Source: Pseudaeromonas sp041441555 (GTDB lineage Bacteria > Pseudomonadota > Gammaproteobacteria > Enterobacterales > Aeromonadaceae). From it: 64,000 nucleotides of DNA. Under the pieces are notes generated by a model. That model made no database searches and was not told where the DNA came from. It worked only from the letters and a program-made list of their open reading frames with translations. The stretch is from NCBI GenBank assembly GCA_041441555.1, contig JASDSW010000082.1, positions 1 through 64,000 of the forward strand. The letters run 5' to 3'. Made by a program: the position numbers and the translations under genes. Shown here in pieces: positions 26,697 through 34,099 of this stretch (its first letter is position 1; each line of letters begins with the position of its first letter).

Positions 26697-27731
26697 TTAG
26701 ATACTATTCGGATCCATGGCCTTGGTCTTGGCATCAGCTGCCGTGACGAGGCCTCGATTCACCAACTGCTTGAGACACTGATCCATGGTCTGCATGCCAT
26801 GAATCATCCCTGTCTGAATCACAGAGTACATCTGGGCAATCTTGTCTTCCCGGATCAGGTTACGAATCGCCGGGATGCCGATCATGATCTCGTGAGCCGC
26901 CACACGGCCGCCGCCAACCCGCTTGAGCAGGGTCTGTGAGATAACGGCCCGCAGGGATTCGGACAACATGGAACGCACCATGTCCTTTTCCGCCCCCGGG
27001 AATACGTCGATGATACGGTCGATGGTCTTGGCGGCCGAGCTGGTGTGCAGGGTCCCGAAAACCAGGTGACCGGTTTCTGCGGCAGTCAGTGCCAGACGGA
27101 TGGTTTCCAAATCCCGCATTTCCCCCACCAGAACGATATCCGGGTCTTCACGCAACGCGGAACGCAAGGCGTTGCTGAAACCGAGGGTGTCGCGGTGTAC
27201 TTCCCGCTGGTTGATCAAGCAGCGCTTGTTCTCGTGTACGAATTCGATCGGGTCTTCAATGGTCAGGATGTGGTGGTGATAGGACTCGTTGATGTAGTCG
27301 ATCATCGCCGCCAGGGTGGTGGACTTACCCGAGCCGGTCGGCCCGGTCACCAGCACCAGACCCCGCGGATATTCGGAGATCTGCCGGAATATCTCCGGTG
27401 CGCCCAACTCATCCAGACTGAGCACCAGGCTGGGGATGGTCCGGAACACGGCGGCCACACCGCGATTCTGATGGAAGGCGTTGACCCGGAAGCGGGCCAG
27501 GTTCGGAACTTCAAATGAGAAGTCGACCTCCAGGTTCTCTTCGAGCTCCTTGCGTTGATGGTCGTTCATGATGTCATAGACCAGGCTATGCACCTGGCGA
27601 TGTTCCAAGGCGGGCAAGTTGATTTTCCGCACATCGCCATCCACCCGGATCATCGGAGGCACACCCGCAGAGAGGTGTAGATCCGAAGCTTTATGTTTTA
27701 CACTAAACGCCAATAATTCTGTGATATCCAT
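26697..27731 (-). CDS. pilT: type IV pilus twitching motility ATPase PilT
   Basis: Hexameric ATPase powering pilus retraction, and so twitching and often DNA uptake. The 344 aa protein has Walker A GPTGSGKSTT, Asp box, Walker B ILVGEMRDLETI-like segment, His box TGHLVFGTLHTSSA and the AIRNLIRE motif required for retraction. The pilT start lies only 40 bases from the yggS start on the other strand, so the divergent promoters must overlap coding sequence or each other. Confidence 0.96.
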   Translation of the reverse strand: MDITELLAFSVKHKASDLHLSAGVPPMIRVDGDVRKINLPALEHRQVHSLVYDIMNDHQRKELEENLEVDFSFEVPNLARFRVNAFHQNRGVAAVFRTIPSLVLSLDELGAPEIFRQISEYPRGLVLVTGPTGSGKSTTLAAMIDYINESYHHHILTIEDPIEFVHENKRCLINQREVHRDTLGFSNALRSALREDPDIVLVGEMRDLETIRLALTAAETGHLVFGTLHTSSAAKTIDRIIDVFPGAEKDMVRSMLSESLRAVISQTLLKRVGGGRVAAHEIMIGIPAIRNLIREDKIAQMYSVIQTGMIHGMQTMDQCLKQLVNRGLVTAADAKTKAMDPNSI

Positions 27732-27771
27732 GTGTTAACCCACTCTTCGTCAATCCAGGCTTTTGCAAAAT

Positions 27772-28479
27772 ATGATGAGCGACATCGCCCAACAGCTACT
27801 ACAGGTTCAAAAACGTATCGCCGACGCGGCCAACCTGGCAGGGCGCGCCGAGACAGAGATTCAATTGCTGGCGGTTAGTAAAACAAAACCACTCACCGCA
27901 ATTCAAGCGGCATATCAAGCCGGACAACGCCGCTTTGGCGAATCCTATGTTCAGGAGGCCGTCACCAAAGTCCAGGCTCTGCGCGCGGCAGGAGTCACGG
28001 ATCTGGAGTGGCACTTCATCGGCCCCGTGCAATCCAACAAGACACGCCCCATCGCCGAACATTTCGACTGGGTCGATAGCGTGGATCGCCTGAAAATTGC
28101 CGAACGGCTCAATGCGCAACGCCCCGACGAGCTGGCGCCGCTGAATATCTGTATTCAGGTCAATATTAGCGGAGAAAGCCAGAAATCAGGTACGACCGAG
28201 GCCGAAGTTTTGCATCTCGCCGAACAGATTGCGCAACTTCCACGACTGAAATTACGCGGCTTGATGGCCATCGCCGAAAATACGCCCGATGATGCCGTAC
28301 TCCGCGAGAGTTTTTTGCGTCTGAAGCAGATTTTCTCCACACTGCAACAACAATTTCCCGCCATGGACACACTGTCCATGGGTATGACCCACGATCTCGA
28401 AGTTGCGGTTGCTTGTGGTAGCAGCCAGGTACGCATCGGTACCGCCATCTTCGGGGCCCGAGATGACAGGCAGGACTAA
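27772..28479 (+). CDS. yggS: PLP homeostasis protein YggS
   Basis: Pyridoxal-phosphate-binding protein (COG0325/PLPBP) of 235 aa that buffers PLP and affects amino-acid metabolism. It is a single TIM barrel with the PLP lysine in LLAVSKTKP. Also visible are FGESYVQEAVTKV, WHFIGPVQSNK and the phosphate-binding end SMGMTHDLEVAVACGSSQVRIGTAIFG. Two adjacent ATGs (27772, 27775) are possible; the frame upstream begins with an unlikely TTG. Its stop overlaps the proC start by one base. Confidence 0.93.
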   Translation: MMSDIAQQLLQVQKRIADAANLAGRAETEIQLLAVSKTKPLTAIQAAYQAGQRRFGESYVQEAVTKVQALRAAGVTDLEWHFIGPVQSNKTRPIAEHFDWVDSVDRLKIAERLNAQRPDELAPLNICIQVNISGESQKSGTTEAEVLHLAEQIAQLPRLKLRGLMAIAENTPDDAVLRESFLRLKQIFSTLQQQFPAMDTLSMGMTHDLEVAVACGSSQVRIGTAIFGARDDRQD

Positions 28480-29303
28480 TGGAACAGCGCACAATTGCTT
28501 TTATTGGCGGCGGCAACATGGCTCGCAGCCTCATCAGCGGCTTGCTCAATGCAGGCCATCCAGCCGAACGCATCCATGTCACCGATCTGGATCAGGACAA
28601 GCTGGCCGCCTTGAGTGACGAGTTTGGCATTCAGACCAGCACCGATAATGCCGCTGCGGCCAGAGCCGCCGAGGTCCTAGTATTGGCCGTCAAACCCCAG
28701 TTCATGGCCGAGATGCTCGAGGCGCTGACCCGCGAGCTGGGTAGCTATGGTGACAAGCTGGTGCTCTCCATCGCCGCCGGCATCCGGATCGCCCGCCTGA
28801 GCTGCCTGCTCGGCGGCCATCGCAACATAGTGCGAGCCATGCCGAATACGCCGGCCCTGATCGGCCTGGGCATGACCGGGCTTTACGCGCCAGGTGATGT
28901 CAGCGTCACCGACTGCACCTTCGCCGAGCAGATGCTGCAGGCGGTCGGGCAAACCGTCTGGGTCGCCAGCGAAGCCGGCCTGAACAACGTGATCGCCGCC
29001 TCCGGCTCGGCCCCGGCCTATTTCTTCCTCTTCATGCAGTTGATGGCCGAAGAGGCAGAGCGCATGGGCTTCTCGGCAGAACAGGCTCGCCTGCTGGTGC
29101 AGCAGACGGCACTGGGTTCGGCCCAGATGGTGATCGACAACCCGCAGCTGGATCTGGAGACGCTGCGCGCCCAGGTCACGTCCAAGGGCGGCACCACGGC
29201 CGAAGCTGTCCGTTCATTTCAGGAGCAGGGGCTGGCCAATCTGGTCAGTGAGGCAATGCGGGCGGCGGTCAAACGCGCCGAAGAGATGGAACAACTGTTT
29301 TAA
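28479..29303 (+). CDS. proC: pyrroline-5-carboxylate reductase
   Basis: Last step of proline synthesis: NAD(P)H-dependent reduction of pyrroline-5-carboxylate. The 274 aa protein has the Rossmann loop FIGGGNMARSL, VLAVKPQ, RAMPNTPALIGLGMTGL and the P5C signature ASGSAPAYFF...MAEEAERMG. Translationally coupled to yggS (TAATG). Confidence 0.96.
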   Translation: MEQRTIAFIGGGNMARSLISGLLNAGHPAERIHVTDLDQDKLAALSDEFGIQTSTDNAAAARAAEVLVLAVKPQFMAEMLEALTRELGSYGDKLVLSIAAGIRIARLSCLLGGHRNIVRAMPNTPALIGLGMTGLYAPGDVSVTDCTFAEQMLQAVGQTVWVASEAGLNNVIAASGSAPAYFFLFMQLMAEEAERMGFSAEQARLLVQQTALGSAQMVIDNPQLDLETLRAQVTSKGGTTAEAVRSFQEQGLANLVSEAMRAAVKRAEEMEQLF

Positions 29304-29311
29304 GGATCCCT

Positions 29312-29869
29312 ATGCAGGCTATCGTTTTCTTACTCAACGCCCTGTTCGACATCTACCTGATGATAGTGTTGCTGCGCGTCTGGCTGCAGTGGGCCCGGGC
29401 TGACTTCTATAACCCGCTGAGCCAGTTTGTCGTCAAGGCCACCCATCCGATTCTGGCGCCAATGCGCCGCGTCATCCCGAGCCTTGGCGGCCTAGATCTG
29501 GCCGCCGTACTGCTGGCCTTGATCGTCGCGGTGCTGAAATTTACCACCCTGACCCTGTTGCTAGGCGCCCCGTTCCAACCTGTGGTGATGCTGATCTTTA
29601 GTCTGCTGCTGGTCGTAAAACAGGCTGGAACCTTGCTGTTCTGGATGTTGGTACTGCGTGCAATCCTAAGCTGGGTCAGTCAGGGGCGCAGCCCGGTCGA
29701 CTATGTGCTGCTGCAATTGACCGAACCGATGCTAGCACCAATTCGTCGCATCATTCCCCACTTAGGTGGGCTGGATCTCTCGGTGCTGGTGCTGTTCCTG
29801 ATCCTGCAGGCGGTGAACATATTCCTCTCGACCTCGGGGTGGATTGGCCTCATCTGGACTCAGCTCTAA
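29312..29869 (+). CDS. yggT: YggT family membrane protein
   Basis: A 185 aa membrane protein with two YGGT domains, each ending in an RR(V/I)IP-LGGLDL motif (residues about 50-58 and 145-153). Proposed in other bacteria to aid osmotic or envelope homeostasis; its exact role is unknown. It is eight bases behind proC, and the stop overlaps the start of the DUF167 gene. Confidence 0.92.
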   Translation: MQAIVFLLNALFDIYLMIVLLRVWLQWARADFYNPLSQFVVKATHPILAPMRRVIPSLGGLDLAAVLLALIVAVLKFTTLTLLLGAPFQPVVMLIFSLLLVVKQAGTLLFWMLVLRAILSWVSQGRSPVDYVLLQLTEPMLAPIRRIIPHLGGLDLSVLVLFLILQAVNIFLSTSGWIGLIWTQL

Positions 29870-30171
29870 TGGTGGCAGTACGCCAGGAGGGAGATGAACT
29901 TTGGCTGGATCTGTTTATCCAGCCAAAGGCCAGCCGTGACCAGATCCAGGGGGAACACGGCGACGAGCTGAAAGTCGCCATCACGGCCCCCCCGGTCGAT
30001 GGTCAGGCCAATAGCCATCTCATCAAATACCTGGCCAAACAGTTCAAGGTTGCCAAGGGGCAAGTCCAGATAGTGCGCGGGGAGCTGGGACGACACAAGA
30101 CGGTGACCATTCATGCCCCCAAGCAGTTGCCCCAGGAGATTGCCCTCTTGCTGGCAGAGAAGAGCGCTTAG
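29869..30171 (+). CDS. yggU: YggU/DUF167 family protein
   Basis: A 100 aa DUF167 protein. Family residues: IQPKASRDQIQGEHGDELKV, APPVDGQANSHLIKYLAKQF and GELGRHKTVTI. Function unknown. The ATG at 29869 overlaps the yggT stop (TAATG) and matches the family N-terminus; the frame open from 29839 lies inside yggT. Last gene of the yggS-proC-yggT-yggU operon. Confidence 0.92.
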   Translation: MVAVRQEGDELWLDLFIQPKASRDQIQGEHGDELKVAITAPPVDGQANSHLIKYLAKQFKVAKGQVQIVRGELGRHKTVTIHAPKQLPQEIALLLAEKSA

Positions 30172-30199
30172 CTCCGCTAGCCCAATGACATCGAGATGT

Positions 30200-30228
30200 A
30201 AGAAGGGCGCCATTGGCGCCCTTCTTTT
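30200..30228 (+). terminator. intrinsic terminator of the yggS-yggU operon
   Basis: GAAGGGCGCCA, loop TT, GGCGCCCTTC, then TTTTATCC. A strong GC stem with a T-run. Confidence 0.9.
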
Positions 30229-30270
30229 ATCCAGTGTCTCTCGGTTATCCGGTGATAAAGCTGGCCTCGC

Positions 30271-30993
30271 TCAGGCGCCGTGCACCTGGTGATCCAGCTC
30301 TTGCAGCTTGGCCTTCATCAGCTCGCGCACATGATCGGCACACTCCCGCACCTGATCGCGCTCCCAGCCTGCCGGATCAATCGGCGGCAGCATCTCAATG
30401 TGCACCTCGCCGTTATCCCAACGGTTCAGATCGATCTGCTTGGCATAGCTGGTCGCGACCACGGGCACAATCGGTACCCCAGCTTGCATCGCGGTATGGA
30501 AGGCGCCGGTCTTGAACGGCAGCAGGCCGCGCCCCCGAGAACGAGTGCCCTCCGGGAACATCCAGATGGAGATCCGGCGGGAGCGGATCTTGTCGACGAC
30601 CTGGCGAATGGTATCGATGGCGCGAGAGCGGTTGCTGCGATCGATCAGAATGTTGCCCGACAGATAAAACAAGATGCCAAACAGCGGTAACCAGACCAGG
30701 CTCTTCTTGCCCACGGCGACCACGCCCGGCTGCACGGCACCGGTCAGGACTATGATGTCCCAGTTGGTCTGGTGATTGGCCACATAGACGGCGGGTCCCA
30801 ACCCCTTGCACTCCTCCGGAATGGTCACCTTGACCTTGATGCCCAGCAACGGATAGACCTTGTGCATCATGCGGTTGGAAAGCCAATAAACGTTGGTCGG
30901 ATGGCGGGGGCGCAGCACACAGATGAGTAAGCCAAACACAAACCAGACCAGCATCAAGGCGCCCAACAAGCCCAGTCGCAGAATTTTCAGCAT
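30271..30993 (-). CDS. plsC: 1-acyl-sn-glycerol-3-phosphate acyltransferase
   Basis: Inner-membrane enzyme making phosphatidic acid from lysophosphatidic acid and an acyl donor. The 240 aa protein has an N-terminal membrane helix, the HX4D motif NHQTNWD, and the second-block FPEGTRSRGRGLLPFKTGAFH that binds the phosphate. The start at 30993 gives MLKILRLGLLG; the frame is open 18 codons upstream without family support. Confidence 0.95.
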   Translation of the reverse strand: MLKILRLGLLGALMLVWFVFGLLICVLRPRHPTNVYWLSNRMMHKVYPLLGIKVKVTIPEECKGLGPAVYVANHQTNWDIIVLTGAVQPGVVAVGKKSLVWLPLFGILFYLSGNILIDRSNRSRAIDTIRQVVDKIRSRRISIWMFPEGTRSRGRGLLPFKTGAFHTAMQAGVPIVPVVATSYAKQIDLNRWDNGEVHIEMLPPIDPAGWERDQVRECADHVRELMKAKLQELDHQVHGA

Positions 30994-31186
30994 AAGGATC
31001 CCTCTTTTTCGAAGGCGGACAGTATAGCATCGCCGTCCATGGCTCACAGCCTCCGGCTGGAGAGAAACCGTTTTTTGCCTCTTGGGGCGCAGTCGTGCGC
31101 CGCCTCACTCCCCCATGGTGTCATACTGGAGCTTCGCCGCCGGCTCAGGGTAGACTCGCGCCATCAATAGATCGTTGGAGTCTGTT

Positions 31187-31912
31187 ATGCCGTTTTCTCT
31201 TCTCTCACGACTGCCTGGCTATGGTCTGTTGCTGGTGTGGACCATGATGGGCTGCGGTTGTGCCACCCAGCAGCCCGAGCCCCCTGCCAGCCAGAGCGTG
31301 GACGTCAGCAGCGGGCGAGCTCGCTTCGTCGGCCCCATCGATTGGGACGCCGTGCATCGCCTGCAGAGCCTGGTGAAGGGGAAGAAAATCCGCATCCTGG
31401 AGGTCGACACCCGCGGCGGCAACACAGAGGCTGCCATCGCTCTGGGCTACTGGATCCACCAGCAACAAATAAATCTGGAGGTTCGCCGCCTCTGCCTGGG
31501 CAGCTGCGCCAACTACTGGTTTACCGCCGCCCGCAAGAAGCTGATCCAGCCGGGGGCCATCGTCGCCTGGCAGGGCAACCTGCACTACCAACTCCTGCAG
31601 CATGAACAGCCGGATCAGTTCTCGCCCCCCGCGAAACCCTTGAGTAGTGAGGCGTTGCCTCAGCTCCGCCAGCAGGTCTCCTTGGAGCAACTCTTCTTCC
31701 AACAGATCGGGGTGGATGAACGGGTTTGCTGGATCGGCAAACTTCCCCCCTACAACGCCGCAGGCTATTTCGTGTTGCCGCCGGAGGATCTGCGCCGTTT
31801 TGGCATCCACGAGGTGCTCACCGAGATCGACTACTCAGCCCGCAGCGTCGCGACCTGGCACAGCCGCATCCCGGTCCAGAAGGTGGTGTTGCCATTCGGC
31901 GGCGCCATCTGA
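31187..31912 (+). CDS. predicted lipoprotein with ClpP/crotonase-like fold
   Basis: A 241 aa exported protein. The N-terminus LLLVWTMMGCGCA looks like a lipoprotein signal with Cys at about residue 27. The remainder resembles periplasmic ClpP-fold proteins of COG3904 type: ILEVDTRGGNTEAAIALGYWI, then LCLGSCANYWFTAARKKLIQPGAIVAWQG. The Ser of LGSCAN is at the position of the ClpP/SppA nucleophile, with the neighbouring Cys conserved in this group. The C-terminal half has the frequent YFVLPPEDLRRFGI. Substrate unknown. The start at 31187 has TTGGAG six bases upstream. Confidence 0.7.
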   Translation: MPFSLLSRLPGYGLLLVWTMMGCGCATQQPEPPASQSVDVSSGRARFVGPIDWDAVHRLQSLVKGKKIRILEVDTRGGNTEAAIALGYWIHQQQINLEVRRLCLGSCANYWFTAARKKLIQPGAIVAWQGNLHYQLLQHEQPDQFSPPAKPLSSEALPQLRQQVSLEQLFFQQIGVDERVCWIGKLPPYNAAGYFVLPPEDLRRFGIHEVLTEIDYSARSVATWHSRIPVQKVVLPFGGAI

Positions 31913-32016
31913 TGACACACATAGTCACTTGAAACTATTCACTTTTTCTGAAAGCGTATTCAAAATCGGATAGATAGACCCATGACGCAATTTCCGATCG
32001 GCGTGCTGGGCAAAAC

Positions 32017-33726
32017 ATGCTCGACGATTATGATGGTCCAGCGATCCTCGCTCTATGGACAGACATCATGCGCCCAAACCGCCACTACTGGATGGCTTAT
32101 GCCCTCTTCATCCTGATCTCGATCGGGATCCTGATGCTGGTCAGTGGCTATGTGGCCGACTGGCAGGTTCGCAACCGCAGTCAGGAGCTCTCCAGCGATC
32201 TGACCGCCCATGTCAACAACACCCTGGATGAGGCGGAAAGCCTGCTGTTGCTGCTGGCCGATCGCTCCCAAGGGCGTTGTACCGCCGAGAGCCTGCGTCT
32301 GATGCGCAGCCTGGTCTACGACTACGCCTATATCCGTGAGGCGGGCGTCGTCAACAAGGGGCAGCTGCGCTGCTCCTCCTGGGGCCGACACGAACCAGGC
32401 ATCGCCGTCAACGAGCTCGATGCCCGCTTCATTCCCGGCCATTGGCGGCTGACCAACATCCACGGCTCCGAATTCCACGATCTCAACAATTACTCCAATG
32501 TGCTGGCGCTGGGCATCGAGGCCGACAAGGGGGTCAACCTGCTGCTCAACCAGCAGGAGTTTTTCCGTCCGCTGTTCAGCAGCGGCGAGGTGCCGGTTTC
32601 GGCGCTCATCACCATCCGCGCCAACCACCAACCGCTGGGCATGTTACTGCCGGACAAGGATCTCTTGATGTACGACGAGGCGTCCATCAAGGATGGGCTG
32701 CCCGGCTCGCGCTATAGCCTGGCCACCGAATCCCGTGATGGACTGCTGCGCATCACCACCGAAGTGGATCCCAAGTACTTCTTCGCCGTCTGGGGATTAC
32801 TGGCTCCCATCTTCATCGGCAGCGCCTTCATCTTCACCGCCTTGATGCTTGGTCTGTGGCACTTCATGAAGGCAGGACGAGGCTTCAGCCGCGAGATCAG
32901 TCGCGAGCTCAGCCGAGCCATTCGCAACCACGAGTTCGTCATTCACTACCTGCCCACCATGGACAATCACAGTGGCAACTGCATCGGCGCCGAAGCTCTG
33001 ATCCGCTGGAACCACCCGCGGCAGGGGCTGGTGATGCCCGACATCTTCATTCCCATCGCCGAACGCACCGGCATGATAGTGCCCATGACCCAATGGCTGA
33101 TTGAGCGCTTAGCCGAGGAGATGGGCGATTGGCTCAAGGCCAACCCGGAGTGCTACCTGTCGATCAACATCAGCGCCTCGCACTTCGAATCCCCCTTCTT
33201 TCTCAAGCGCGCCTATCAGACCCTGCATCGCCACGGCATTGCCCCCAGCCAGCTGACCCTGGAGATCACCGAACGGGAGCTGATCGATGGCGCCAGCAAC
33301 ACCACTCGCAAGGTGCTGCAACTGGCCAACCAGTACGGCTTTAAGTTGGCGATCGACGATTTCGGCACCGGCTACAACAATCTGGCCCGCCTGTACGAAT
33401 TCGGTTTCGAATTGATCAAGATCGATCGCAGCCTGGTGCGCATGGCCGTCGACAAGGCTGGCGGCGATCGAATATTTGACGCCGTCTTGACCGTCGCCAA
33501 CGGCTATGGCGCTCCGGTTCTCGTCGAGGGGGTGGAGTCACCCGCCGATGTGGCGTTTGTCGCCCATCGCGATATTCATAGCCTGCAGGGCTGGCTCTTC
33601 TCCAAGCCGATCAGCAGCGCGGAGTTCAAAAAGTTCCATCAGCACCACACCGCCCATGACGCGGTCCGGCGCCCCATCAACCTGGCTCCTACTCCCTTGG
33701 GGGTCGCCACGGCGTTTGCCAAATAG
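32017..33726 (+). CDS. CSS-motif EAL-domain c-di-GMP phosphodiesterase
   Basis: Membrane protein of 569 aa (or 552 aa from the ATG at 32068). A membrane helix near the N-terminus is followed by a periplasmic CSS-motif domain; the redox-sensitive LRCSSWG is at about residue 118. A second helix and a cytoplasmic EAL domain from about 300 follow. EAL residues are complete: GAEALIRWNHP, LEITERE, IDDFGTGYNNL, KIDRSL and VEGVES. E. coli CSS-EAL enzymes (PdeB, PdeC and others) are controlled by periplasmic disulfide state; the same is inferred here. Neither start has an ideal Shine-Dalgarno sequence. Confidence 0.9.
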   Translation: MLDDYDGPAILALWTDIMRPNRHYWMAYALFILISIGILMLVSGYVADWQVRNRSQELSSDLTAHVNNTLDEAESLLLLLADRSQGRCTAESLRLMRSLVYDYAYIREAGVVNKGQLRCSSWGRHEPGIAVNELDARFIPGHWRLTNIHGSEFHDLNNYSNVLALGIEADKGVNLLLNQQEFFRPLFSSGEVPVSALITIRANHQPLGMLLPDKDLLMYDEASIKDGLPGSRYSLATESRDGLLRITTEVDPKYFFAVWGLLAPIFIGSAFIFTALMLGLWHFMKAGRGFSREISRELSRAIRNHEFVIHYLPTMDNHSGNCIGAEALIRWNHPRQGLVMPDIFIPIAERTGMIVPMTQWLIERLAEEMGDWLKANPECYLSINISASHFESPFFLKRAYQTLHRHGIAPSQLTLEITERELIDGASNTTRKVLQLANQYGFKLAIDDFGTGYNNLARLYEFGFELIKIDRSLVRMAVDKAGGDRIFDAVLTVANGYGAPVLVEGVESPADVAFVAHRDIHSLQGWLFSKPISSAEFKKFHQHHTAHDAVRRPINLAPTPLGVATAFAK

Positions 33727-33756
33727 GCTCACCCTGGAACCGACAGAGAACGGGGA

Positions 33757-34023
33757 CTACTCGTCGGCCCAGGGCATCTCTGGCAAGGAGGCGAGAAAAC
33801 CCGCGTAGCGCTGCTCGTTGAAGGGTTGGTCGAACTCCTCCATGGCCATGATCTCCGCCGCCAAGGCGCAGGCGATAAACTCGATGGCCTCCTCCTGGCT
33901 GAACCCGGTCATCCGCAACCGCATCAGGGTTGCCTTGACCACCGCCGGATGGCCATCGACCAGTTGGTTCTCGACCGCCGTAAACAGCGCATCCTCATCA
34001 AAAAACTCGTTCGGTTCTGTCAT
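33757..34023 (-). CDS. small acidic protein of unknown function
   Basis: An 88 aa acidic protein (MTEPNEFFDEDALFTAVENQ) with a predicted helical middle (MTGFSQEEAIEFIACALAAEIMAM). I do not recognise a named family; it looks like the short proteins predicted beside metabolic genes in Aeromonas. GGAAG precedes the ATG at 34023 at good spacing, favouring it over the upstream ATG at 34038. It lies behind the parC terminator and is convergent with the CSS-EAL gene. Confidence 0.7.
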   Translation of the reverse strand: MTEPNEFFDEDALFTAVENQLVDGHPAVVKATLMRLRMTGFSQEEAIEFIACALAAEIMAMEEFDQPFNEQRYAGFLASLPEMPWADE

Positions 34024-34044
34024 CGCCTCTTCCATCATTCATCC

Positions 34045-34083
34045 AAACAAAAGCCCGACACGGCACAAGTGCAGTGTCGGGCT
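34045..34083 (-). terminator. intrinsic terminator of parC
   Basis: On the minus strand AGCCCGACAC pairs with GTGTCGGGCT, followed by TTTGTTT. It lies just after the parC stop. Confidence 0.88.
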
Positions 34084-34099
34084 CCACGCGTCATGCTAT

